In this document: one piece after another, positions 1 to 8,634 of the stretch
Layout: every line of letters begins with the position of its first letter
Numbering within the stretch: the first letter of the stretch is position 1
Assembly (NCBI RefSeq): GCF_036226505.1
Contig: NZ_CP108484.1
Coordinates: forward strand, 3,472,001-3,536,000
DNA length: 64,000 nucleotides
Direction of reading: 5' to 3'
Origin: Kitasatospora sp. NBC_01246
Lineage (GTDB): Bacteria > Actinomycetota > Actinomycetes > Streptomycetales > Streptomycetaceae
Position numbers and translations under genes: made by a program
The notes under the pieces: model-generated
What the model was told of the DNA's origin: nothing
The model's database searches: none
The model's input: only the letters and a program-made list of their open reading frames with translations

Positions 1-1026
1 GCGGAAGTAGTAGTGCGCGGAGTGCTCGCCGCCGAAGACCGCGTCGGTGACGGCCATCTCCTGCTTGATGAAGGAGTGGCCGACCCGGGTGCGAACCGGC
101 TTGCCGCCGAGCTCGCGGACCACCTCGGGGACGGTCCAGGAGGTGATCAGGTTGTGGATGACGGTCGGCTCGTCCTCGCCGGCCGCCTTGGCCCGGGCGA
201 TCTCGCGGACCGCGACCAGGGCGGTGATGGCGGACGGGGAGACCGGCTCGCCGCGCTCGTCGACCACGAAGCAGCGGTCGGCGTCGCCGTCGAAGGCGAG
301 CCCGAGGTCGGCGCCGACCTCGCGGACCTTGGCCTGCAGGTCGACGAGGTTCTTCGGGTCGAGCGGGTTGGCCTCGTGGTTGGGGAAGGTGCCGTCCAGC
401 TCGAAGTACATCGGGACGAGCTCGATCGGCAGGCCGTCGAAGACGGTCGGCACGGTGTGGCCGCCCATCCCGTTGCCGGCGTCGACGGCGACCTTGAGCG
501 GGCGGATCGCGGTCAGGTCGACCAGGCCGAGCAGGTGGTCGGCGTAGCCGCGCAGGGTGTCCTGGGCGGACAGCGCGCCGGGCTTGACGTCCCGCACGGG
601 CACGGTGACCGTGTCGTCCTCGCCGGTCCAGGACTCGACCAGCTCGCGGATGTCGGCGAGGCCGGTGTCCTGGCCGACCGGGGCGGCGCCGGCCCGGCAG
701 AGCTTGATGCCGTTGTACTGCGCCGGGTTGTGGCTGGCGGTGAACATCGCGCCGGGCAGGTCGAGCTTGCCGCTGGCGTAGTACAGCTGGTCGGTCGAGC
801 AGAGGCCGATCTCGACCACGTCGGCGCCGTAGGCGGCGGCGCCCTCGGCGAAGGCCCGGCTCAGCGACGGGGAGGACGGCCGCATGTCGTGGCCGGTGAC
901 GATCGAGGACGCTCCGGTGACCTGCACGAACGCGGCGCCGAAGGCCCGCGCGAGGCTCTCGTCCCACTGGTCCGGGACGACGCCTCGAACGTCGTACGCC
1001 TTCACGAGCTGCTTGAGGTCGCGCAC
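1..1026 (-). CDS. manB: Phosphomannomutase/phosphoglucomutase, 3' end outside window
   Basis: Interconverts hexose 6-phosphate and hexose 1-phosphate (mannose, probably also glucose), supplying GDP-mannose and other sugar nucleotides in the cytosol. 342 residues are visible of a family length near 455; the frame runs off the left edge. The phosphoserine loop TASHNP has its Ser at residue 98, the metal loop FDGDADR spans 245-251 with Asp 246, 248 and 250, and the sugar-binding GEHSAH motif lies just before the edge. The GTG start at 1026 is chosen because AGGGTGGAG lies 5 nt upstream and the N-terminus then reads directly into the conserved KAYDVRG. It follows a DUF3499 gene on the same strand 164 bp upstream. 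Truncation is only by the window edge. Confidence 0.95.
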   Translation of the reverse strand, partial: MRDLKQLVKAYDVRGVVPDQWDESLARAFGAAFVQVTGASSIVTGHDMRPSSPSLSRAFAEGAAAYGADVVEIGLCSTDQLYYASGKLDLPGAMFTASHNPAQYNGIKLCRAGAAPVGQDTGLADIRELVESWTGEDDTVTVPVRDVKPGALSAQDTLRGYADHLLGLVDLTAIRPLKVAVDAGNGMGGHTVPTVFDGLPIELVPMYFELDGTFPNHEANPLDPKNLVDLQAKVREVGADLGLAFDGDADRCFVVDERGEPVSPSAITALVAVREIARAKAAGEDEPTVIHNLITSWTVPEVVRELGGKPVRTRVGHSFIKQEMAVTDAVFGGEHSAHYYFR

Positions 1027-1190
1027 TGCGGCTCCACCCTGGTCTCTGTCTGATCGGTGTGCTTCCCGGGGCCGGCCGGCCGCCCCCGGGTCACGATACG
1101 TCGGGGCACCGCGCCGTCGGGCGGGCGGTAGACGGGCAGCGTACCGGGGCCGGGTGGCCGCTCCTCGCCCGGTGCGGGCGGGGCGGGCCG

Positions 1191-1556
1191 TCAGTTGTCG
1201 GGCGAGCGCAGCACGCGCAGGTGGCCGCGGCGGCCGGCCTCGGTGGACTCGCCGTCGGGGCCCCGGCCCTGACGGGGGGTCTGCGGGCGGGCGGCCTCGC
1301 GGACGGCGTTGGCGAGCGCTTCGAGGTCGTCGCTGCTGCGGCGCAGCGGACCGGCCTCGGCGGCGAGCCGGACGACCTCCCAGCCGCGCGGGGCGGTGAG
1401 GCGCTCGGCGTGCTCGGCGCACAGGTCGTAGCAGTGCGGCTCGGCGTAGGTGGCGAGCGGGCCGAGGACGGCGGTGGAGTCCGCGTAGACGTACGTCAGC
1501 GTCGCGACGGCCGGTCGGCCGCACGCGGTCCGCGAACAACGACGTACAGAGCTCAC
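1191..1556 (-). CDS. DUF3499 family protein
   Basis: Small cytosolic protein of 121 residues conserved in actinobacteria; function unknown. The N-terminal half carries Cys7, Cys12, Cys42 and Cys46 with His41 and His49 nearby, an arrangement that could bind a metal, although this is inference. The middle holds the family-typical stretch AEPHCYDLCAEHAERLTAPRGWEVVRL. The C-terminal third is Arg/Gly-rich and probably disordered. The start is a GTG. The gene lies upstream of and in the same direction as phosphomannomutase, and is divergent from the zincin-like gene at 1719. The same neighbourhood (DUF3499 next to phosphomannomutase, a metallopeptidase and DUF5719) is a standard actinobacterial arrangement. 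Confidence 0.88.
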   Translation of the reverse strand: MSSVRRCSRTACGRPAVATLTYVYADSTAVLGPLATYAEPHCYDLCAEHAERLTAPRGWEVVRLAAEAGPLRRSSDDLEALANAVREAARPQTPRQGRGPDGESTEAGRRGHLRVLRSPDN

Positions 1557-1718
1557 GAGGGTGGACGGTACCGCACTCCTCGCCGGGGAGCGAAGACCGC
1601 CTGTCCGGAGGGCGTGCCGTGTCGCGCTCCGCGCGCCCGTCCGTGCACCCGCCGCCCTGGCCGTTCGCTGTCGAGGTGGTCCACTTCCGACCGTCCAAGG
1701 ACTACCCTCGGCAGTGAT

Positions 1719-2171
1719 ATGGACAGCTCTGCACCGCAGTCATCGACGGGACCTTCGCGCCGCCCGCGCCACCGCGACCGGCACGGCAGGGGTCTGCGCG
1801 GCCCGCTGGCGCCTCCGCAGGTGCCGATCTCGCTCACCCGCTCCGAGTTGTTCGACGACTACGTGCGCGAGTCGGTGGAGCGTCTCGAACGGCGTTGGCC
1901 TCAGCTGATCGAAGTGGAGTTCGCCGTCCAGGAGGTCCCGCTGCGCGAGGCGCAGGGGCCGGACACGGACGGCGGGGTGCCGCTGGGGCAGGTGTCGCCG
2001 GGCCGGCAGGGGCGCAAGAGCCAGATCGTGGTGTACCGCCGGCCGGTGGAGATCCGGGCGAAGTCGCGGGAGGACCGCGCCGCCCTGGTGCACGAGATCC
2101 TGATCGAGCAGGTGGCGGAGCTGCTGGGGCTGTCGCCGGACGCCATCGACCCGCGCTACGACGAGGAGTGA
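1719..2171 (+). CDS. Zincin-like metallopeptidase family protein
   Basis: Protein of 150 residues resembling the small zincin_1 metallopeptidase family of actinobacteria. After a basic, disordered N-terminus (about 1-35) comes the conserved core beginning PISLTRSELFDDYV and ending in the helix ALVHEILIEQVAELLGL. In canonical zincins this helix carries HExxH; here it reads HEILIE, so the second His is absent and peptidase activity is doubtful. The ATG at 1719 was chosen because it follows the low-GC stretch GTGAT and removes an implausible Arg-rich extension. It is divergent from DUF3499 and convergent with the DUF5719 gene, with a strong terminator between them. Identity as a family member is good; catalytic function is unproven. 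Confidence 0.82.
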   Translation: MDSSAPQSSTGPSRRPRHRDRHGRGLRGPLAPPQVPISLTRSELFDDYVRESVERLERRWPQLIEVEFAVQEVPLREAQGPDTDGGVPLGQVSPGRQGRKSQIVVYRRPVEIRAKSREDRAALVHEILIEQVAELLGLSPDAIDPRYDEE

Positions 2172-2178
2172 CCCGACG

Positions 2179-2218
2179 ACGGAGGGGCGGTACCCGGTGC
2201 CGGGTACCGCCCCTCCGT
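2179..2218. terminator. Bidirectional terminator hairpin
   Basis: A perfect 18-bp stem (ACGGAGGGGCGGTACCCG paired with its complement) closes a GTGC tetraloop between two convergent genes. It begins 8 nt after the zincin-like stop codon and ends 8 nt before the DUF5719 stop, so it can serve both. Confidence 0.9.
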
Positions 2219-2225
2219 CATGGCG

Positions 2226-3929
2226 TCAGCGGAGCACGACCGCCGGGTCCTGGGCGGCCCGCGGGACCTTGACGCTGCTGCGGTCGTCGCGGAGCGCCTG
2301 GACGGTGAACATCGGGACGTCCTTGGTCGGGATCGCCAGCATCCGGGCGGCGACGACGGGCCCGCCGGAGACGGTCTCCACGGTCAGCGCGAAGGCGCCG
2401 TTCAGACCGGTGGGCTCGGGCGCCGGGACGGCGACCGTGCCGCCGGCGGGCAGCTCGACGTCCTTGCTGACCGGGGTGCCCCCGCCGCTGCCGGCCGAGG
2501 CGGTGACCTTGACCTTGGCGGCCTCACCGGTGGAGGTGAGGAAGAGCGTGGTCGGGCCGCCGCCGCGGTTGTCGGCCACCGTGGCGCGGGCGCCGACCGG
2601 GGCGGTCCCGGTCAGCCAGGCGGCGTCGGACTTGCCGTTCTGGCCCACCCGGTCGATCCGCAGGCCGGCCACCACCGGGGTGGGGTGCTTGTCGTCCGTG
2701 GGTGACAGGCGCAGGCCGGCCACCTCGTCCCGGGTGACCTTGCCGAGGTCGACGGCGGCCACCATGCCCGCCTTGACGTGGATCGACTCGTTGCCGGCCG
2801 GGGTGAACAGGCCGTTCTTGCCGGAGAGCTGGATCTTCAGGTCCGCGTCGTCCTCCGGCGGCGCCCAGACCACCAGGTGGGCGTTGGCGGTGTCGGCGGG
2901 CAGGCCCGGGAGCACCTGGACGGGCGCCGGGGCGGCCGAGGCGGGCACCCAGTCGGCGCCCTTGCTGCCGTCGGCGGCGTGCACGGCGGCGCCGACCCGG
3001 CCGCTGCGGGCGACGACGTGCACCGCGAGGTCGGCGACCTGGCCCTTGCTGATGGTGGGCAGCAGGACCGACTGCGAGCTGCCGGGGGCGACGGTGATGC
3101 CGTTGGCGGCGTCGTTCTCGATCAGGCCCTTGTCGCCGTACAGCTTGATGTCGACCACGGCCGCGGTGGCCTCGGTGTTGACCAGGCTGACGTAGTCGAC
3201 CCGGTCGCCCGCGGTGCTGGCGCCGGCGAACCAGAAGCTGGTACCGGCCGGGGTGCAGGTGAGGCCGGAGAGGCCCTGGCCGCGCTGCTCGGTGACGGTG
3301 GTGGTCTGGGTCACGGTGAAGCCGGGCGCGAGGGCGCCGGTGGCGACCGCGCCGGTCCCGGGGGCGTTGTCGCTGTTGGCGGCGGGGGCGACCACGGGGG
3401 CGCCCGGCTTGGTCAGGTTCAGCCGGGCGTCGCCGGGCGCGGTGTCCTTGGCCGCGACCGGCGCGGTGGAGGCGGCGGCCGTCGGGGCGGACGGTGCGGG
3501 AGCGGAGGGCGCCGGGGCGGCGGGGGCCGAGGGCGCGGTGGCGGTGGCGGGCGCCGCCGCGTCGGCGACCCAGCCGACTCCGGCGGCCGCGTCGCCACCG
3601 GTGCCGGTGCCGGTGCCGGGCGGGGTGTAGGCGGTGAGGGTGGTCGAGCCGGTCAGGCCCTGGAGCGGCTGCGGGCAGACCAGGGCGGTCCGCTCGACCT
3701 GCGCCGAGGTCGCGGCGCCGCCCTGGTCCGGGCCGGCCGCGGTGGCCGGCGGGCGCACCTGGGCGACCCCGAACACCACGGCGAGCACCGCGGCGGCGGC
3801 CAGCAGCGACTGGGTCGTCTTCGTCCCTCCGGACGACCCCGCGGGGCCGGCCGCGGCGAACGCGGCCTCGTCCGGTGCCCCGGAGCCGGTCCGGCCCTTG
3901 GACTTCTTCGGGAAGGCGGGCTTCTTCAT
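2226..3929 (-). CDS. DUF5719 family membrane-anchored extracytoplasmic protein
   Basis: 567-residue protein with a basic cytosolic N-terminus (KKPAFPKKSKGR), one membrane segment at about 40-60 and a long extracytoplasmic part, so a type II membrane topology is likely. An Ala/Pro-rich linker at about 115-165 is followed by the DUF5719 beta-rich domain containing two conserved Cys regions (VCPQPLQG near residue 89 and LTCTPAG near 230). The function is unknown. It begins 6 nt after the stop of the giant glycosyltransferase gene and is surely co-transcribed with it, which suggests a partner role in surface glycan assembly or glycoprotein modification. The pairing is conserved knowledge; the role is inference. 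The start is ATG. Confidence 0.88.
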   Translation of the reverse strand: MKKPAFPKKSKGRTGSGAPDEAAFAAAGPAGSSGGTKTTQSLLAAAAVLAVVFGVAQVRPPATAAGPDQGGAATSAQVERTALVCPQPLQGLTGSTTLTAYTPPGTGTGTGGDAAAGVGWVADAAAPATATAPSAPAAPAPSAPAPSAPTAAASTAPVAAKDTAPGDARLNLTKPGAPVVAPAANSDNAPGTGAVATGALAPGFTVTQTTTVTEQRGQGLSGLTCTPAGTSFWFAGASTAGDRVDYVSLVNTEATAAVVDIKLYGDKGLIENDAANGITVAPGSSQSVLLPTISKGQVADLAVHVVARSGRVGAAVHAADGSKGADWVPASAAPAPVQVLPGLPADTANAHLVVWAPPEDDADLKIQLSGKNGLFTPAGNESIHVKAGMVAAVDLGKVTRDEVAGLRLSPTDDKHPTPVVAGLRIDRVGQNGKSDAAWLTGTAPVGARATVADNRGGGPTTLFLTSTGEAAKVKVTASAGSGGGTPVSKDVELPAGGTVAVPAPEPTGLNGAFALTVETVSGGPVVAARMLAIPTKDVPMFTVQALRDDRSSVKVPRAAQDPAVVLR

Positions 3930-3935
3930 GGCGGG

Positions 3936-6900
3936 TCAGCTCCCCGATCCGTGGTGGTGCGGGTACCGGCCCGGCCCGTTGGGGTTGTTGGGGTTGTTGG
4001 GGTCATTCGGATCGTTCGGGTCGTAGTAGGGCTCGCCCTGCGGCTGCCCCGGCACCCACGGCTGCTGCCCGTCCTGCTGGTAGGGGTCGTAGCCGCCGTA
4101 CTGCTGGTCCTGCTGGTACGGGTCGTAGCCCTGCTGGCCGCCCTGCGGGTAGGCCTGCTGCTGGTACCCGTCGCCGCCGTACTCCTGGCCGCCGCCGTAC
4201 GGCGCGGCGGTCGGCTGCTGGGCCGGGTAGGAGCCGTAGCTGTACGGGTCGGCCTGCTGGTACGTCTGGTACGGGTCTGCGTACTGCTCGGCCTCCTGGA
4301 CGGCCGCGGCCGCCTGGACCGCCTCGACCGGCGGTTCGCCCGCGGGCTGCGGCGGGATCGCGCCCGGACGGCCCTCGTACACGCCGCCCTCGCCGTCCCC
4401 GTCGCCGCCTTCGCCGCCCTCGCCGCGTTCGGCCATCCGGCGGGCCCGGCGGCTGCCGGGGGCGGGCGCCTGCGCCTGGGCGGCGGCCGCCAGCGCGGCG
4501 GCGGCGACGACCTCCTCGGGCAGGTCGTCGTCCTTGTGGTTGCGGCGGCCGGGCAGCGCCAGCACCAGGACGGTCAGGCCGAGCAGCAGCTGGGCCCAGA
4601 TCCAGCCGGTGTGCAGCAGGCCGCCCTCACGGGTGACCACCAGCTTGCCGGCGGCGGCCGGGAGCTTGAAGCCCTGCGCCCAGCCGTCGACGGTGGTGGC
4701 CTCCAGCGCGGTGCCGTCGAGGGTCGCCTTCCACTCGGGGCCGGCCGCCTCGGCGAGGCGCAGCACCCGGCCCTCGGGACCGGCCGGAACGGCGGTGTCG
4801 AGGTCGCGCTCGCCGGACGGCACCGCCACGGGGGTGGTGCCGGGGGCGGTGATCAGGGCGCGGGTCGCGGGCGTGCCGTTGACCTGCCAGAGCGCGGTGC
4901 CGCCGTCCTGGTTGGCCTTGACCAGGCCCGGGGTGGTGTCCAGGACGTCCTTGAAGGCGCCGATCGCCGGCTGGTCGACCAGCACGTAGGCGATGCCGTA
5001 GTCGGACAGCACCTCGGCCTGGTCGGCTCCGGAGCCGGCCAGCAGGCTGCCGACCACCTTGTCGAGGCGCTCGGTGGTGCCGGTGGCCGGGTCCACGGTG
5101 GACTCGGCCTGGCCGAGCGTCACCCCGGCGCCGCGCACCAGGGTGTAGCGGACCGAGCCGCCCTTCGGGTCGCCGGTGACGACCAGGGTGCGGGCCCGGT
5201 CGCTGGTGCCGGCCTCCTCGGCGATGAACGCGGGCACCTGGGCGGCCGGGGCCCGGTGCAGCGGGCCGTCGGCCCCGGTGACGGCCCACCAGACGCCGGT
5301 GCCGAGCGGGGCGAGCACCGCGGCGGCCACCACCAGGGCGGCGACCGGCTGGCGCCAGCCGAAGGCGATGCCGGCCACCCGGGCGTTGGCGCCGTCGGCG
5401 CCGATCGCGGCGGCGGCCAGCAGGGCGATGCCGGCGAGCAGCGAGGCCGGGCCGGCCCACGCGGGCACGGCCGGGCCGCCGGAGGCGGGGGTCACCGAGG
5501 TGCCCGCCACCGCGACCGCGAAGACCAGGCCGGCGCCGGCGGCGCCCCAGGCGGCGAGCACCGCGCGGCGGCGGTCGGCGCGCAGCAGCGCGGCCAGCGC
5601 GGCGAGCACCACGCCCGCCGAGAGCCAGACCGGCGGCACTCCGGCGCCGCCCGGGTTGACCAGCAGCAGGCCGACGGCGTTCGCGCCGCCGCCGTGCAGA
5701 CCGGGCAGACCGGCCTCCAGCAGCAGCAGCTGGGGGTGCGAGAGCACCTGCAGCGACCAGGGCGCGAGCACCAGCACCGGCGCGCCGAGGATCACCAGCA
5801 CGCGCAGCCCGAGCAGCCGCAGCGCGGCCCCGCCGGAGCCGAACGCCCCGCCGCGCACCACGGCGGCGGCGAGCATGGCCAGGCAGAGCGGCACGGCCAG
5901 CGCCCACGCCAGCGGCACGAAGGCGGTGGCGAGGGTGAGCAGCAGGACGGTCATCCAGACCGGGCGCCAGCCGGGCCGGGCGCCCTTGGCGGCGCTCTCG
6001 GCGCGGATGCCGAGGCCGGCGGAGATCGCGGCCGCGCGGGCCAGCGGCGGCAGCAGGACGGCGAGGACGGCGGTGCCGATCCGGCCCTGGGCGAGCGCGC
6101 CGGTGGCCGCGGGCAGCAGGGCGTAGGTGGCGCTGGCCCAGGCACGGACCAGTTTGGAGTCGAGCAGCGGCCGGGAGACCAGGTAGGCGCTGACGGCGGC
6201 GAGCGGCACGGCGAGGACGACCAGCAGGGTGACCGCGAGGTCGGCGTGGTCGAACAGCGCCCAGGAGAGCACCGACAGCACCGCGAGGTACGGCGGCGCC
6301 GCCGCGGTGGAGCCGGTGCCGACGGGGTGCCAGGCGTCCGCGTACATCGACCAGAGGCCGCCGGCGCCGCCGGTGGCGGGCAGCAGCGCGCCGCCGAACA
6401 GGGCGCCGGCGCCGAACAGGGCGCGGCAGGCGACCAGCGCGAAGACCAGCAGCGCGGCGAACAGGACCGGCGCCGGGCGACGGGCCAGCTTCTTGATCAG
6501 CGTGAACTGCTCGACGACCAGGTCCTCGGAGTCCTCGTCGCCCGGGCCGGCCTCGACCGAGCCGTGCCGGCCGGCCCCGGAGTCGTCGCCGCCCCCTATG
6601 CCGAGCGAGCCGATCACGCCCTCGACGGCGAGCCGGGCGGTGGCTCCGGGCGCCGGGAAGAGCGAGCGGTCGTCCAGGGCGTCGGCGGCCCGCAGCCGGG
6701 CCCGGCGTTTGCGGGCCGCCAGCAGCCGGGGCAGCCGGAGCAGTTCGTGGCCGAGACCGGCGAGTTCGTCGAAGGCCTGCTTCGGGTCCTTGCCGAGCAG
6801 GTTGGTGACCACCCGCAGCAGGGTGCCGAGCACCAGCCGCAGCAGGACGTACGGGAAGAGCGCGCCCTTGGAGTTGGCGAGCAGGGTGTAGACGGCGCCG

Positions 6901-7820
6901 GCCTTGTCCAGCCGGTGCGGGTGGGAGGGGCCGCAGTCGATCGCGCGGCGCTCGCGGCTGGCCGCCTCGGCGTGCCGCAGCACGGCGTCGGGGGCGACCA
7001 CGACGCGGTGGCCGGCGGCGTTGACCCGCCAGCAGAAGTCGGTGTCGTCGCGCATCAGCGGCAGCGCCCGGTCGAAGCCGCCGAGCTCCTCGAAGACGTC
7101 GCGGCGGACCAGCATGCCGGCGGTGGAGACGGCGAGCACCGGGCGGACCTGGTCGTGCTGACCCTGGTCCTGCTCGCGGCGGTCGAGGCCGGTCCAGCGG
7201 CGGCCGGAGCGGGCGATGGTGACGCCCACCTCCAGCAGCTGGCGGCGGTCGTACCAGCTGCGCAGCTTGGGGCCGACGACGGCGGCGCTGGGGGTGGAGT
7301 CGGCGACTTGGAGGAGGCGGCGCAGCGCGTCGGTCTGCGGCTCGCAGTCGTCGTGCAGCAGCCAGAGCCACTCGACCGGCTGGGTCTCCCTGGGGCCGCC
7401 GCGGCCGAGGTCGTCCTCGTGGCCGAGCGGGTCGCCGAAGTCGTCCCAGCCGCCGGTGACCGGGTCGTAGCCGGACGGGTCGAGCCGGTAGGGGAGGTCC
7501 TCGGGGCGCAGCGGCGGGCTGTTGAAGACGGCCTCGCCGACGGCGGTGCCGAAGCCGGCCCGGCGGCCGAGGACGATCGGGCCGCTCTCCGGGAGCCAGT
7601 CGGCGAGGGTGTCGGCGAGCAACTGCGGGGAGCTGTCGGTGGAGCCGGTGTCGACGGCGAGCACCCGCTGGACCTGACGGTCCTGGCCGAGCAGGCCGGC
7701 GAGGGCCTGTGGCAGCCAGCGGGCCCCGTCGTGCGAGACGATCACCGCGGTGACCAGGTGGCGCGGATAGGCGGGCGGCCTGGCAGCGGTGAAGCCGCTC
7801 TGGTGGCTGTAGACGGTCAT
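3936..7820 (-). CDS. Large membrane glycosyltransferase (GT2 domain plus multi-spanning region and disordered tail)
   Basis: A 1294-residue protein. Residues about 1-300 form a GT2 catalytic domain with VTAVIVSHDGARWLP at the N-terminus, the DxD-like LHDDCEP and the RDDTDFCWR acceptor motif. A hydrophobic region of many transmembrane helices follows (about 430-900), with further segments up to about 1090, and then a 190-residue cytosolic-looking tail rich in Gln, Tyr, Pro, Gly and Asp that ends in short NDPNDPN-type repeats. It probably transfers sugars to lipid-linked or exported acceptors at the membrane. The ATG at 7820 is used; an in-frame GTG at 7886 would add 22 residues and cannot be excluded. 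It lies downstream of whiB on the same strand and 6 nt upstream of DUF5719. Confidence 0.9.
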   Translation of the reverse strand: MTVYSHQSGFTAARPPAYPRHLVTAVIVSHDGARWLPQALAGLLGQDRQVQRVLAVDTGSTDSSPQLLADTLADWLPESGPIVLGRRAGFGTAVGEAVFNSPPLRPEDLPYRLDPSGYDPVTGGWDDFGDPLGHEDDLGRGGPRETQPVEWLWLLHDDCEPQTDALRRLLQVADSTPSAAVVGPKLRSWYDRRQLLEVGVTIARSGRRWTGLDRREQDQGQHDQVRPVLAVSTAGMLVRRDVFEELGGFDRALPLMRDDTDFCWRVNAAGHRVVVAPDAVLRHAEAASRERRAIDCGPSHPHRLDKAGAVYTLLANSKGALFPYVLLRLVLGTLLRVVTNLLGKDPKQAFDELAGLGHELLRLPRLLAARKRRARLRAADALDDRSLFPAPGATARLAVEGVIGSLGIGGGDDSGAGRHGSVEAGPGDEDSEDLVVEQFTLIKKLARRPAPVLFAALLVFALVACRALFGAGALFGGALLPATGGAGGLWSMYADAWHPVGTGSTAAAPPYLAVLSVLSWALFDHADLAVTLLVVLAVPLAAVSAYLVSRPLLDSKLVRAWASATYALLPAATGALAQGRIGTAVLAVLLPPLARAAAISAGLGIRAESAAKGARPGWRPVWMTVLLLTLATAFVPLAWALAVPLCLAMLAAAVVRGGAFGSGGAALRLLGLRVLVILGAPVLVLAPWSLQVLSHPQLLLLEAGLPGLHGGGANAVGLLLVNPGGAGVPPVWLSAGVVLAALAALLRADRRRAVLAAWGAAGAGLVFAVAVAGTSVTPASGGPAVPAWAGPASLLAGIALLAAAAIGADGANARVAGIAFGWRQPVAALVVAAAVLAPLGTGVWWAVTGADGPLHRAPAAQVPAFIAEEAGTSDRARTLVVTGDPKGGSVRYTLVRGAGVTLGQAESTVDPATGTTERLDKVVGSLLAGSGADQAEVLSDYGIAYVLVDQPAIGAFKDVLDTTPGLVKANQDGGTALWQVNGTPATRALITAPGTTPVAVPSGERDLDTAVPAGPEGRVLRLAEAAGPEWKATLDGTALEATTVDGWAQGFKLPAAAGKLVVTREGGLLHTGWIWAQLLLGLTVLVLALPGRRNHKDDDLPEEVVAAAALAAAAQAQAPAPGSRRARRMAERGEGGEGGDGDGEGGVYEGRPGAIPPQPAGEPPVEAVQAAAAVQEAEQYADPYQTYQQADPYSYGSYPAQQPTAAPYGGGQEYGGDGYQQQAYPQGGQQGYDPYQQDQQYGGYDPYQQDGQQPWVPGQPQGEPYYDPNDPNDPNNPNNPNGPGRYPHHHGSGS

Positions 7821-7969
7821 CGAGTGCGCGGGCCCCAGTTCTCGGTGGACACAGCCGGTGAACGGCAACCGGATGGCGCACCACACTAACGGCTCCGGAT
7901 GGCGCCGCCGTCCGCGGGCCGTGGAGGAGCTGTGCGCACCGGGCCGCGCGAGGGCCCGGAAACACGGAA

Positions 7970-7994
7970 GCGCCCCACCGTCGCGGTGAGGCGC
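7970..7994 (-). terminator. Putative whiB terminator hairpin
   Basis: GCGCCCCACCG and CGGTGAGGCGC pair over 11 positions with one mismatch around a TCG loop, about 50 nt downstream of the whiB stop. No T-run follows, as is usual in Streptomyces. Confidence 0.55.
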
Positions 7995-8045
7995 CCGTCG
8001 AGCTGTGCGGTTGTCGGAGGGTCAGCAGGGCCAGGGGCCGCCCGG

Positions 8046-8318
8046 TCAGACCGCGCTCTTCTTGAGCCGACGGCGCTCGCGCTCGGAGAGGCCGCCCCAG
8101 ATGCCGAACCGCTCGTCGTTGGCGAGGGCGTACTCCAGGCACTCGGAGCGGACCTCGCAGGCGAGGCAGACCTTCTTGGCCTCGCGGGTGGAGCCGCCCT
8201 TCTCCGGGAAGAAGGACTCGGGGTCGGTCTGGGCGCACAGCGCGCGCTCCTGCCAACCGAGTTCTTCTTCCTCCTCCTCGATGCCGTCACCGATCAACAG
8301 CTCAAAGAGCTCGCTCAT
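8046..8318 (-). CDS. whiB: Sporulation regulator WhiB
   Basis: Iron-sulfur transcription factor of 90 residues needed in Streptomyces for aerial hyphae to stop growing and begin sporulation septation; it acts together with WhiA. All features of the Wbl family are present: four cluster-ligating Cys at 28, 51, 54 and 60, the GIWGG turn at 72-76, and the basic C-terminal DNA-contact segment ERERRRLKK. The N-terminal 20 residues include an unusual run of six Glu. The ATG is preceded by GAGGAGG at good spacing. The near-identity of residues 20-88 to the classical WhiB of Streptomyces (as I recall it) distinguishes it from other Wbl paralogues. It is divergent from cysteine dioxygenase across a 606-bp regulatory gap. 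Confidence 0.96.
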   Translation of the reverse strand: MSELFELLIGDGIEEEEEELGWQERALCAQTDPESFFPEKGGSTREAKKVCLACEVRSECLEYALANDERFGIWGGLSERERRRLKKSAV

Positions 8319-8393
8319 GTGGCGCGCCTCCTCTGCCCCTATTTGGCGTCCCCGTGGTTGCCGTTGCCTCGTGCGGCGGACGACACGAGAGAA

Positions 8394-8423
8394 ATTACAG
8401 TTGCGTCACTCTGGCCCAGTCAA
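8394..8423 (-). promoter_or_regulatory. Putative whiB vegetative promoter
   Basis: On the minus strand TTGACT and TGTAAT are separated by 18 nt, a good match to HrdB-type promoters. The -10 lies 75 nt upstream of the whiB ATG. An AGTGA element lies in the spacer. Confidence 0.6.
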
Positions 8424-8618
8424 GCCGAGCTCTGGTATTGGGGCCAGGATTCACTCCCCGGCACCAAGCCGTTACGAATAGTGTACATATCTGGACACAT
8501 CGGACTAACAGCCCGGATCCCGTCGAACCCTTGCAACCCTCCACCACGTGACGCGCGGTCATCGTCACAGGTCGGTCATCGGCCTGCCTTCCCGGCGATC
8601 TTCTCATCGAAACCTAGA

Positions 8619-8634
8619 GGGTGATTTATCACCC
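8619..8634. promoter_or_regulatory. BldD-like palindrome GGGTGA-TTTA-TCACCC
   Basis: A perfect 6-bp inverted repeat with a 4-nt centre fits the published form of BldD boxes, AGTGA-n-TCACC, except for one base. It lies about 300 bp upstream of whiB, a known BldD target in Streptomyces, and about 290 bp upstream of cysteine dioxygenase. Confidence 0.5.

Noticed and set aside
1..1026. Plus-strand frames in the first kilobase
   Set aside because: The minus strand reads a clear phosphomannomutase with TASHNP and DGDADR motifs, so the + strand frames are shadows.
4000..4300. Possible CRISPR-like or tandem DNA repeat
   Set aside because: The repetition comes from Gln/Tyr/Asp-rich coding sequence with irregular unit length and no spacers.
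2778..7889. A 1703-codon open frame on the + strand
   Set aside because: It is antisense to the giant glycosyltransferase and DUF5719 genes, has low-complexity Gly/Arg/Val composition and no recognisable domain. It stays open because the coding strand rarely uses codons that give stops on the other strand.
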